Source of the DNA: Mortierella sp. BCC40632
Taxonomy: Eukaryota; Mortierellomycota; Mortierellomycetes; Mortierellales; Mortierellaceae
Reading direction: 5' to 3'
Assembly: GCA_011634665.1 (NCBI GenBank)
Contig: WAEK01000014.1
Span: 1 to 64,000 of the forward strand
DNA length: 64,000 nt
Positions 31,495-41,607 of the stretch are shown here, one piece after another. Below the pieces are notes generated by a model, which searched no databases, was not told where the DNA came from, and worked only from the letters and a program-made list of their open reading frames with translations. The translations under genes were made by a program, and so were the position numbers. Position 1 is the stretch's first letter. Each line of letters begins with the position of its first letter.

Positions 31495-32578
31495 CGATCA
31501 CCTTTTCTATTGCAGCAGGACAGTCTTTGGCAATATGCCCTTGGGTTCCACAGTAAAGGCACAAGTTATTATCTCGTCTTCGTTGTTTTTCGATGTCAGA
31601 AATACGGCGAGTACGCATGGTGTCAAGCTCCATTGCCATGGGATTCTGAGTTGGGCTAGAGACTTGAGGGCGGGGAGTAGGGCTTGGTTTCTTGATAGGA
31701 TTATGTGAAAGGCTCTTGACAGGGTGGCGATTGAGGTTGGCATAGATCAGGGTGGCCTTGGTCTGGACGTCTTTTAGGCTGCGGAGGGTATGCCAATAAG
31801 GCATCATTGCATTTTTGACCTCATGGGATAGACCATTCTTGAAGCGGGATACTAGTGCAGCTTCGTTCCATTTGACCTTGGCCTGGAGTAGCTTGAAATC
31901 GGTGATGTACTGGGACATGGTCTTGCCGTGTTGTCGTAACTGGTTCAATTTGTCTTCCGCGTCATCCAACTCTAGTTGGTCACCAAAATAATCATTCAAA
32001 GCCTCAAGAAAAGTCTCGTAACTCAGAAGCAGTCCCTCGGAATCCTCAGTCTCGCCATTGACATAGGGGGTGAACATCTTGAAAGGCGCGCCTTCCATTG
32101 ACTGGAGGGCATAGTGGATCTTGTCAAAGTCATATACGAAGGAATCAGGGAAGCGGGCAAAAACGCTGGCGAGCTTGGCCTTGAAATCAGAGACACTCAT
32201 TTCTGAATTGTCTCCTTTAAACTTGGATCCCAAAGGATTAGGGGCACGGGGGTTGGAAGTAGGCCTTTGGGTGAGAGTGTCGAGGATTCGTTGCATATTG
32301 GTCGATACATTCTGGTTGAGCTGTGCAGACTCTTGGACTCGTTCAGCCATAGCTTGCATGATGCCTTGTAATTGGTCCGGGGCTCCTGGGGCTTGGGCGG
32401 CCTGAGCGGCGACGAGCTCTTGTTGCATGGTTTGCATTTGTTGCTGTAGGGATTCGAAAGTGGTTTGGATGTGAAGTACAAACTGAGCAGGGTCGAGATT
32501 GCCCTGCTGGGCTTGCTCGAGAAGGGCATGGAAAGTGAAGAGACCCTGGGTGGGGTCTGCAGGATTGGATGGGTTCAT
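31495..32578 (-). CDS. gag of element H (C-terminally truncated)
   Basis: Starts at the ATG at 32578, 36 bp after the LTR end. It has a Gln-rich coiled-coil-like N-terminus (LQQQMQTMQQELVAAQ) and a capsid core (GSKFKGDNSEM, FLEALNDYFGDQLELDDAEDKL, WNEAALVSRFKNGL). A CCHC knuckle CLYCGTQGHIAKDC lies near 31566-31525. The ORF continues from H into G's LTR sequence for about nine codons, so its C-terminus is not native. The frame is fully open, in contrast to most pol genes here. Confidence 0.88.
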
Positions 32579-32613
32579 GGGAGGGACGGACAGAGTTATG
32601 GGTGAGTCTGCAA

Positions 32614-32856
32614 TGTCATGGACAAAGCAGGGGGAAAAGGGTAAGAGGAACGAGGTAAGGCAAGATATGATTTTATTGCAGACTGAGGCAGAAGAGGAGG
32701 TGTACCTCACCTCCTATTTATACTATAGAGAAAATAAACTTTGACTTTCCGAACGCGTCTTGTTCGGAAAGTTTACACAGGTTACACTCCCACTATCCGC
32801 CGAGGCGGATAGTTGCCCGCGCCTCTATAAGAAAAAGGGGTTGTTTATTCGTGACA
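32614..32856 (-). repeat. LTR of element H (243 bp)
   Basis: On the minus strand it starts TGTCACGAAT and ends CCATGACA. It contains the perfect inverted repeats ACTATCCGCC/GGCGGATAGT (32792-32813) and CTTTCCGAAC/GTTCGGAAAG (32745-32771), then TATAAATA and an AATAAA. Confidence 0.8.
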
Positions 32857-32978
32857 CCTCTATTCTCAGAACGGTGCCCTCGGTTGGTTGACCCTAGTCA
32901 GGATACACAGGCTGTGTGCGATGCCTGGTGCAGGGGTGAGTTAGATTCGCTCAAAGTTGAGTCCTGGAAGTCCTGGCC
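32857..32978. repeat. 122-bp direct repeat, copy 1
   Basis: Differs at one position from 33308-33429. Its left edge coincides with the H LTR end. It does not have TG...CA ends and shows no coding potential. Confidence 0.95.
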
Positions 32979-33307
32979 CAGGACTTTTCAGAGCAAAACA
33001 TATGGTGACCAAAAATTTGAAATTCTCAAAGTGAACGCATGGTGAGGATAGAAGAGCACGTGCCTAATCAACATATGGTGATTTGTAAGAGGCCAGTAAG
33101 GCGCTATGTGGAGTGAGTGCAAAAAAAGATATGCTGGAGAGGATCCTGACTCTGCTATTTCTTTCTGGGATAGGCAGGAGTGATTCCACACCTGCCTGGC
33201 ACTCTCGGCGCCAGTCTAGAGTACTTCAGGAACCTCACAGATCTATCTGGGGATACCTTTCATGCTCCTAAACGCGTTCAAAGTTCCCTTGGTCCTCTCT
33301 GAGCTAA
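32979..33307. other. Unassigned spacer between the 122-bp repeats
   Basis: About 330 bp with no ORF of note and no match to other parts of the window. Confidence 0.5.
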
Positions 33308-33429
33308 CCTCTATTCTCAGAACGGTGCCCTCGGTTGGTTGACCCTAGTCAGGATACACAGGCTGCGTGCGATGCCTGGTGCAGGGGTGAGTTAGATTCG
33401 CTCAAAGTTGAGTCCTGGAAGTCCTGGCC
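33308..33429. repeat. 122-bp direct repeat, copy 2
   Basis: Second copy of 32857-32978. Its right edge coincides with the first base of the solo E-type LTR. Confidence 0.95.
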
Positions 33430-33693
33430 TGTCATGTCCTATTAACTCTCCTCTTACTATAGGATCGCGGGCAAGTATCCTCCATCGGCAGATGGAGGAA
33501 AAAAGGTTGTGTTATACTTTCCGAAGTGCGCGAGCACTCGGAAAGGATGAAGTTTATTATTTTCGAGCAAGAACAAAAATCTAGTATAAAAGGGCGCAAT
33601 AGGCGCATCCTATTTCCGTCAGTCTGCAATAAATATCTTTCCTTGCCCTTACCTTCCTGTCTCTAAAGGAGAGTCCTGTATTTGTCCTTGACA
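33430..33693 (+). repeat. Solo LTR of the E family (264 bp)
   Basis: Identical to the E 3' LTR (22852-23115) except for one base in the final TGACA region. It has hairpins at 33478-33499 and 33517-33545, TATAAAAG at 33585 and AATAAA at 33628. Flanks (tggcc / caagg) show no target duplication. Confidence 0.95.
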
Positions 33694-33698
33694 CAAGG

Positions 33699-33918
33699 TG
33701 ACGTTTATAGGCGGTCTGCAGCCACGCTGCAGACAGCATCAGTGTTTCTCAAAAGTCGGATCGGATATCATCCGATTTTGAGAAACACTGGACAGCATTT
33801 TTACTCCGAAGGCGGACTGCTCAGGGCCAGTATAAATACAGGCCCTGTGTCCAGAAAAATAAAAACACTGATCGCATCTCACCGATTTCTACTTCTCAGA
33901 GTTTTCACCTTTTTCTCA
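33699..33918 (+). repeat. LTR-like segment J (candidate solo LTR)
   Basis: Has the same architecture as the neighbouring LTRs: a long inverted repeat (33740-33790, stems CAGTGTTTCTCAAAA / TTTTGAGAAACACTG), a TATAAATA box near 33831 and an A-rich signal (AATAAAAA) near 33859, with TG at 33699. No second copy is present, and the right end is not fixed because it merges with the hAT fragment. Confidence 0.4.
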
Positions 33919-34464
33919 AGTAGCATATGAAAAATTGAAGGACTACTATTTCAAGACAGATAACCCGCCAATTTACTCTGTGGCTATAGCTCTTCACCCT
34001 GCATGCCGGTTCGAGTATTGGAACAAGGAGGGATGGGGCCAATATATCGAGCCAGCCAAAGCAGCCGTTCGCGGCGTGTGGAAAGCAAGCTACAAGCCTC
34101 CGTCAAGCACAAGCTCGACTGAACCAGATCCAATTGCTTCCACCAATCTCAACAGGTCACTTATCCGTTTAGGAAGATCGTGGTCGCGTGCAATCGATGT
34201 TGGTGACGAGTTTGAGACGTTTGTCAATGCTCCTTCCGAATTGGTGTCGCCGTTAAAATGGTGGAAAACACGCCATGGGTCTTGGCCGTCTCTATCAACA
34301 ATGGCGAAGGATCACTACGCCATTATGGCTACATCAGTGCCTTCGGAACGAGCTTTTCAAGAGCGTGTGCCCTTCTTCGTTACCAAAGAAACCGCCTCTC
34401 TGCAGATAAAATCCAACAGAACTTGTGTTTGATTTCTTGGTACAATCGCAAGAGTAAGAAGTGA
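33914..34464 (+). pseudogene. hAT transposase C-terminal fragment
   Basis: Contains the end of a hAT-superfamily transposase: YYFKTDNPPIYSVAIALHP and FEYWNKEGW, then the dimerisation block LKWWKTRHGSWPSLSTMAKD, ATSVPSERAF. The frame shifts near 34351 and continues as SRACALLRYQRNRLSADK, LCLISWYNR to a stop at 34462-34464. The N-terminal BED finger and catalytic core are missing, and no inverted repeats were found, so this is a remnant whose 5' part was displaced by the LTRs on its left. Confidence 0.85.
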
Positions 34465-34740
34465 TACTTAGACAGGTTGAAAGTGTAATAAAGGCACACA
34501 ATGCTAATGATCAGCAATCTTTATAACTTAAAAAGAGGATAGAGCATGTAGATGTTGAGTATGTGTTATCAAGGCTACACAACAATGGGCAGGGTGAGTA
34601 GTCCAGACTTTAATTGTTTAAATCTGTTTCAAAAGCGAAAAAATTAATTGTTGAATATCGTGTGCTTGTTCAGGGAAAAAGAGGACAAGAGAAGCATTCC
34701 ATAGTCCTACATCTTTTTGCAGAAGAGTACTGAGCTAGAC
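34465..34740. other. No feature seen
   Basis: AT-rich sequence without supportable genes. Confidence 0.5.
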
Positions 34741-35080
34741 ATGGGTGAAAGAGAGAAAGAGAGATAGAGACAGAGATAGAGAATAAATAAATAAATAAAA
34801 TAAAAACAGAGACAGAGAAAGAGAGAGTCTAGGAGACAAAGAGGGTGGGGGAAGGGTTGAACGGGCTTGCTCGCGCGTGAGAGTGAGAGTCAGAGAGAGA
34901 GAGACAGAGAGACAAAGGCTGAACGAACGCCAAAAAGAGAGAGAAAGAGGGAAAAGAGAGAGAGAGAGAGAAAAAAAAAAAAAAAAAACCAGGGAGAGAG
35001 AGTCAGAGGGGAGAGAGAGTCGAGGAGACAGAGAGAGGGGGGGGGAAGGGTCAAAAAGGTCTTTCTGCACGCATGAGAAT

Positions 35081-35112
<32 letters not shown>

Positions 35113-35128
35113 TTCAAAGGAACGTGCG

Positions 35129-35206
<78 letters not shown>

Positions 35207-35215
35207 TATGAAGAA
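34741..35215. repeat. Long (GA)n-rich microsatellite region
   Basis: GA-dominated purine tract interrupted by short unique segments, with a run of about 35 GA units at 35135-35203 and an A20 run near 34970. ORFs here are only Arg-Glu or Leu-Ser repeats. Confidence 0.97.
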
Positions 35216-36482
35216 AAGAAAAGTGGTGGAGAGGAAAGCTCGGATTCGTGCGTGATTTCAAAACAGTCTTTAAGCGTGAGATGGGTCAATGAAGTTATGC
35301 AATCTGAAAGGTTGCGACTTTACTCAGCTTGATGGCAAAGTTTGACTAGTGGCAGCAACTGCACTGGTTCATGACCAGAGAGGAGCGCCACGTCTGCGAA
35401 GCGAAAGAGAAAGATTTACCATCTACTGCAACAAGGGATCATGCAGATTTGTATGCATGCATAGCTGGCAAGGTTTGAAGAAACGAGGGGAGGGGGGTAT
35501 TTTTTATGAGCAAGACGCCACTTGACTATTGCTTTTTCCACATCTTTGACATAAAGAGGAGAAATGACTGTTTAAGGACTTGCAACTTCCTGGGTAAAAT
35601 GTGTTCGTCTTGGGATCTATGGCGAGCATCCTACACTAGAGGAGCAGTGCCTGAGGCACGTGCGCCTCACAGTACTTACGTTGGAGTTAGCTTAGGAAGC
35701 AGAATAAAATACCCAACGTCCCTGGGCCAAGTGGCCAGGCATGTCTTTTTCTCACCGACTCCTGCTCGCCTCTCACTACCCCTCTGTTATTGTTATATTT
35801 TCCTATTTCGAGGCGTCTCCTCGAGGTAAGCTCCATCACATCACAAAATGTGATTGTGCAAAAGGTTTTTTTTTTTTTTTTTTTTTTGGCTTTGACTACC
35901 TTGTTATGAGTCATGGTCTGGAATGCGATGTGGTGGTCGAGTTTGCTACTAGGTAAAACGCTGGACTTGGAACAGCGATGGGTATTTGGTCCTCATCGAG
36001 TCGAGAAACCCCACCTCCTCCCCTCCCCTCCTGTTGGTACCAAACTCGAAATTGTGCTGAACAAGAGACCAAAGCAAAGAAAGGACAAGCAAAACCCTTT
36101 ACACCAATCCTGGATCCAAATGTCAATCGGGGGTATTACTTGATCCCTGTGGCATTTTCCCCGAGATACAGGTCTTTAGAACAATATTAAAGGCGCCTTC
36201 TAGGTAGGAAACCCTTGAGCTCTCTAGGTGTCAGTATTCGTAATCTCTCCTTAAGCGGATCAAATCAAGGTCTCATTTTAAGGCACATTGTTGTCCATCG
36301 CTCCTTTGAAGAGCCCCTGGCTTTGGTGGTGGTGGTTGTGGGGGGGAACTAAAATGTACACAGGAGTAGTTTGATGCTGTTCGTTTTAAGCTCAAAAGTT
36401 ACGAAAAGTCTACAGTGGCGTGCAAAGAGGATAACCTAGTCCATTTCTCTTTGCGTCTCATTTTCCATTTCATCTCACTTTG

Positions 36483-36522
<40 letters not shown>

Positions 36523-39387
36523 TTTTTTTTTTTCTTTTATCTGTCCATGCTGCTGATTTTATGCACCACAAAAGATTTCTGACTGTTGGCACAACATGTA
36601 TGGCTATTCATGTCATTGTTGCTAACATTCCATTACTTCATGGGGTCTGACCCAATAGCGCAATGGGTACCTTTCTGCCTATTTTTTAAAAATCCAGTAC
36701 TAGGTTCCCAGGTTCACAGCATCCAGCGTCCAGCGTCCAGCGTCCAGTGTCCAGTATCTAGTGTTCTGCTAACACCGTTTACTTGCCTCAACTGTTCTGT
36801 TCTGCTAGTAAACGATTTTCGTGTGACACTTGGCCTGCTGTTCCGACTGGCGGATCGACCTTAAAAAATGGACAAAGGGAAGCCAGCGGGCAGGAGAGCA
36901 AGAAGGAAGAGATACAAGAAATTGAGAGTGTGAGTGTGAGAAGTGCTAGAGATAGAAAAAAAAAAAAAAAGAGAGAGAGAGAGAGAAAGAGAGAGTAAGA
37001 GAAGGGAATGGAGTAAAAATGGGCAGTATGGTAAGACACAGGACTGGTATGACTATACACATACTTGAAGAGGCAGATGGTGGTGGATAGGATCGGTGGA
37101 AGAGATGCAAAGGATGTGATGATGGAGAGACAAAAGGTTGATGAGCAGTCCCCCATTGGCCTGTGCAGTTCAAGTAGGGGTTTTGGCGTGTTTGCTTTGG
37201 GCGATACTCTTTTGGGCGCAGCTCATCAATTGCAGTTCTCGAGTCAAGATGGGGTACCGATGGGAGCAAGGAGCATGGAGCATCACCATCGGCACACGCA
37301 CACACACTCTCTCTCATTTCAGGACCTCAACTGTTCTACGCCACCGTCACTGCTGCCCGATGTCCCCTTTGTCTTGTTTTTTTTTTTTTTTTTTTTTCCA
37401 CCACCAGCAGGATCTATTGCCATGACATCTCTTTTTGGTTCTCGTATGGCTTTCTGCTACGAGTATATTTCTGCGCATTAAAGCAACATCAATGATCTAA
37501 TTTACTGCCTTTTTCTCCCATGGCTAGTAGAATGGAAGGGAACTCAATCCTCAAATCCGGTGTGCCAGTGTGGAAATCGACCTAGGCTTTTTCCTAGAAG
37601 GCCAAAAACTACAAAGGTTCATCGAATTGTCAGTTTAGTCATCCTCTCGGTGACATTGGTTTGATTCCATGTTAGCATTGCTAGTATGTCACCCAAATGA
37701 GAGTCTTTGGTTACTGTTCTGGCGATAGTCTCTTGGTAACTCGGACGTATTGGCGAGCCCTTTGGAACGCCAAGCACTCGTTTATTCCTATTGGCAAGTT
37801 TGCTCCCTTGATTTTTTTTTTTTTTTTTTTTTTTTGATCCCTTGAATGCGTAGCTTTTGATCTCGCTCTCTCCATATCACCGACGTTTTCCGCTTAAACT
37901 TTGGTTTTACTTCTTTGGATCGGAAAGATGCTTGACATACACCGAGGCCTCTGAGCCGCTCTCCCTAACCCGCTCTCCCTGACCCTGTATTCCACCACCA
38001 GTGAACGACGTCTCGCGCTGCTGACTGCGATAACCTCGCATATTCTTTGGTCAAACAAACATCAGCTTTGGAGATATTCCAACGACCTCGAAAAGACAAC
38101 ACATGGTATCTGCTAGCGATGGCAGACGTGGATTGTACCGCTCAGAGGATACTAGACAGCCACCTAAGCATGTGAAGGGACACTAGAAAATGCCCCCCCC
38201 CCACCCCTGGCGCTCCTCCTTCCAGACTGAGGAAGCGGCTGAGCAGAGTATCGCAGCCTTCTTTGGTCTACCCTTGCAACGATAATGCCTTGGTGTCATA
38301 CATTTCAATGCGTCGAGGCTAAAAGTCTCAAAAGATCTCATACATCGACCATGACCTGTAACAAGACCTCGTTCTCCAGCTTTCTGCGGTAATTTAGCAT
38401 AGCCAGCAATCCTTTGGACTTATCTAGCAGTAAGGATGATGAAAGCCGTGAAAGCATGACGCTTGATGGGAAGCTTAGTGTACCATATGATACAGCTGCC
38501 TCTCTCACATCTAATACCTTCTTCGTCTTCAACAGAAACCTGCTTAGGAACAAAGGATCTCAGTGACCAAGTTCGCAGCAACTCTGTGCTCCTCTTCTGT
38601 AACTCGGCAACAGCATACGGCATCATTTGAGCGTCAGCCTTGATGACACTGTTTTTACACAAGATGACTCAAGGAACAGCCTGATGGCGGGTTTTAATCC
38701 TTTCAGCCGAGATTACGATGGCCCCGTCTTTGATGGCGCTGTAAAGATAGCAATCAGTGAGCCAGTATGATCTCTAGTTTTCAGCGCTCTATCTTTCTAC
38801 CAGACAATGTATCCTAACATGCACTTCTTGCACTTTTACTTAGTTTTGTCTTATTTCACATCTAAACCTTTGACTCTCTGTTCCTCGTCCAGGATCCTAA
38901 CATTTAAGGCAATCGCCATCTCCTCCAGCCGTTTGTTTTCCGGAGATTAACCTTGTTGCTTCTGTTAGACAGACAGGTTATGGTTTTGCCAAATCGCATG
39001 ATCCTTTGTTGAGTAGGCCCTTCCTACTGTTGTCTGGGATTTCTGATGCATGCAACAAAGCTTCACGTCAGTCTGTCCCCAGCTACTTTGAAGAACGTGA
39101 AGACTTTGGTCGGTTGCCTTTGGGGCGTCGCTGACTCCACTTCTCGCTCTGCTTCAAGGTGGAGCTATTGTATGATTTGAGTAAGTATAACCCAGCGTCG
39201 TAAAGTAGGATCTAGAGGTCGGTGATGCCAGGAGCTCACACAAGTGTTGCGTGATCATTGTTGAGATCTCATTGATTGTGTTTATTGGCAGATAGTTCTA
39301 CTATTTCACGCGGCTTTGTCCATGTTTCTTGACTCGACGCCTTCTTCACCGCACGAGCTCCTCTGGGCCCAGGGGACTGCAAAAAAG

Positions 39388-39423
<36 letters not shown>

Positions 39424-40054
39424 AGGAGGATCACACCGAATTGTGAATCAAAAAAGTCGAGAATACACGAAGTAAGTGACTTGGTCAATACTGAGGTTTC
39501 TTTCATGGTCCCCTGTAATGTCACCTTATCTTCTTTGGGCATTTTTAACGATGTTGCGGAAGTAAGCCCGGAGCTCAGGACGCACTCTTTTCATGAGAGC
39601 TGTAGCTCATATCTTTATTTTTGCTAGATCGACAGAAACTATACCCGTCTTCATTTGGATCGTCATCTGGACCAAGCTTTTTTTTGATAGCTCAGAGATG
39701 ACATTTGAGACAGGTTGAAAGATAAGACAGCAGCCAGGAACCCGAGTAACCTTAAAGAAGTGGTGCGGAGCACCCTCCAAGATTCTTTTTAACAGGCAAA
39801 GTTCACCTATTAAATCAAGCAGTCCAAAGGGATGTAATGAGATCTCTTGGAAGAAGAATGACATTGGCCAATAGCCATCCACAAGGATACAGAGGCAATG
39901 CAGAGTCACGACCAAAAACGAGGGTTCGTACCGATCCACAACCAGGACAAAGGAAGCAAGCTTGGCAGGACTCCGGATAAAACCAACGAAATGTGCTATT
40001 CGGAGACCAAGTTTATTACGCAGTATTATTTAGGGGGGAGATCGTTGGAAGGTT
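35216..40054. other. Gene-poor region with homopolymers and simple repeats
   Basis: No gene could be supported. It holds T runs at 35866-35887, 36514-36533, 37377-37397 and 37812-37835, an A34 run at 39388-39421, a (CT)n run at 36486-36513 and a short minisatellite at 36719-36757. Two minus-strand ORFs at 38338-38662 (about 70-80 residues, AVAELQKRSTELLR) overlap in different frames and could be remnants of one gene, but I do not recognise it. Confidence 0.6.
36719..36757. repeat. Heptamer minisatellite (CGTCCAG)n
   Basis: About five copies of a 7-bp unit (GTCCAGC and variants). Confidence 0.85.
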
Positions 40055-40798
40055 CTATGCTACCTTTTTGCGAGGAGCCAACAGGGTGGGCCAAACCATG
40101 AGAAAGAAGGGCACCATGGGTAGAAATTCAATGAGAACACGCACGTAAAGGCTCTCCAGACCTTTGTGCCCCCACAGCCAATATTTGTCGCGAGAGAAGA
40201 CAATCATGGTCCCTGGAAACATCTGGAGTGTCAAATACTTGATGTAGAAAGAGTGTCCGAGGTATCTGAGGTGAGGGCGGAAGATCAGGAAACTCTGCAT
40301 GATGGAAAAAGGCAGAGTGAGGAGAAACAGCTCGATATTATTTTCATGGTGTATCCCCCTTTCGAAATTAGAGAAAATCTTGTAAGCAAGAGCGCTAGAT
40401 CCAAGAACTTGCAAGCCGAAATTTAGAGGGGCAAACCATTTGATAAACACCTCCGAGTATTTGTTTCGCAAAAATGGGAATGCTCGGAAAGTTGTGACTA
40501 GAAAGTGAAAGCCCATGCTTGGTACGACTAGATATCCAGAGGTCAGGACGATATTGGACCGTGGGGCACTTGAGAGGAGGTATGGAACGAGAAACAGCCC
40601 AGTCATTTCCAATGGGAAAAGGAAGATCCAGAAAATCCAGCGGCCCCTTTGTTTGTGAGAGTATGTTCCTTTTAAAAACACCCACTGAGCTATGAAAGCA
40701 AACCAACAACAAAGGGCCCAGATTCCGTGAAAGGAGAGGACCAATACGTGAATGTAACTTGCTGGTTCATGGCGCGCAAAGTAAGATACATGTTTCAT
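40055..40798 (-). CDS. Six-TM integral membrane protein of unknown function
   Basis: A single uninterrupted 247-residue ORF with an ATG at 40798. About six hydrophobic segments are visible: residues ~16-38 (VLVLSFHGIWALCCWFAFIA), ~55-78 (WIFWIFLFPLEMTGLFLVPY), ~86-109, ~123-142, ~156-173 and ~217-240 (VLIEFLPMVPFFLMVWPTLL). Basic residues lie in several loops (SHKQRGR, RNKYSE), and it ends APRKKVA. There is no signal peptide separate from TM1. No family motif is recognised. It is the only clean non-transposon ORF of this size between 34 and 47 kb. It could be a full small transporter-like or regulator protein, or one exon of a larger one. Hydrophobicity makes chance occurrence unlikely. Confidence 0.65.
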   Translation of the reverse strand: MKHVSYFARHEPASYIHVLVLSFHGIWALCCWFAFIAQWVFLKGTYSHKQRGRWIFWIFLFPLEMTGLFLVPYLLSSAPRSNIVLTSGYLVVPSMGFHFLVTTFRAFPFLRNKYSEVFIKWFAPLNFGLQVLGSSALAYKIFSNFERGIHHENNIELFLLTLPFSIMQSFLIFRPHLRYLGHSFYIKYLTLQMFPGTMIVFSRDKYWLWGHKGLESLYVRVLIEFLPMVPFFLMVWPTLLAPRKKVA

Positions 40799-41575
40799 TG
40801 TTCACTATTATGAGAAGGAATTATCGACACGGTGAGTTTGGGATAGGTATGCCAATTCGTGTAGTCATCCCAATGGATCGATTCCCGGTGTAATCGAGAA
40901 AACTTAAGTGTGGCCAACTATTGTAATAGATCAAGCATGGTTGGTGATTACCTTTTTGATAGGGATTAGTGGTTCGAATACAAGAGCTCAGTAGAAAGAA
41001 AGCTGTTTGGGTAGTTCTTCTGGATGGTGTTTTTCCAATTACGTATATAATATATTGGTGATTAGGAGCGCTTTGTGTGCTCTTGGGAGTTGAGTATTGA
41101 GGATGGATCTGAGTGTAGTCGATGTTAGATCGGGAAGAGGTGGGTTGAGAGATCCCTCTTATCTTTATTCTTTCTTGAGCTCAAGCCACCAGGTATTTTC
41201 GAAAGATCGGCCTTTCACAAGCACACTACTCCTTTGACCTCCTTCGTTCTACTCCTACCCCCTTTACTGTGATCTTGACGAAATCTAGTTTTCCTGTCTT
41301 TTGGTTCTGGGCCGGGTATCTTATTTATTGTACTGTTCACAGAGCGAGACTGTCTGGACACAAGGGATAATAGGACGTAAGGAGCTGAAAAGAATTTAAT
41401 AGGATGCTAACAGGTTCTAGGCCAGCAGAGGCTCAAGGGCCTCAACGCTCTTTTGCATCAAAAACCCAAATACACACATCTGATGAACACTGACTTACTG
41501 GACCTGAGTCACGTTAAATGGCCGAACTCTACTGCACTGCTTCTACTTTGAGCTACTGAGTCAGTTCTATCTTTT

Positions 41576-41607
<32 letters not shown>

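Larger units (their letters stand above)
31495..32856 (-). mobile_element. Ty3/gypsy fragment H: 5' LTR plus gag only
   Basis: Minus strand. An LTR (32856-32614) and a gag ORF are present, then the element stops just past the zinc knuckle at the edge of G's LTR. No protease, RT or integrase remains. The LTR ends TGTCA/TGACA, and its hairpin stem CTTTCCGA...TCGGAAAG is shared with the E LTR, so H may be a relative of the E family. Confidence 0.85.

Noticed and set aside
32857..33429. A miniature LTR element (TRIM) bounded by the 122-bp repeats
   Set aside because: Repeat ends are not TG...CA, and there is no primer-binding site, polypurine tract or target duplication.
34735..35289. 184-residue Leu-Ser-rich ORF and overlapping Arg-Glu ORFs
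   Set aside because: Pure translation of the GA/CT microsatellite.
38338..38662. Two overlapping minus-strand ORFs (71 and 80 residues)
   Set aside because: Could be a two-frame gene remnant, but no family was recognised and no splice sites join them.
39306..39627. ORFs with poly-Lys or poly-Phe
   Set aside because: Translation through the A34 homopolymer; no flanking coding signal.
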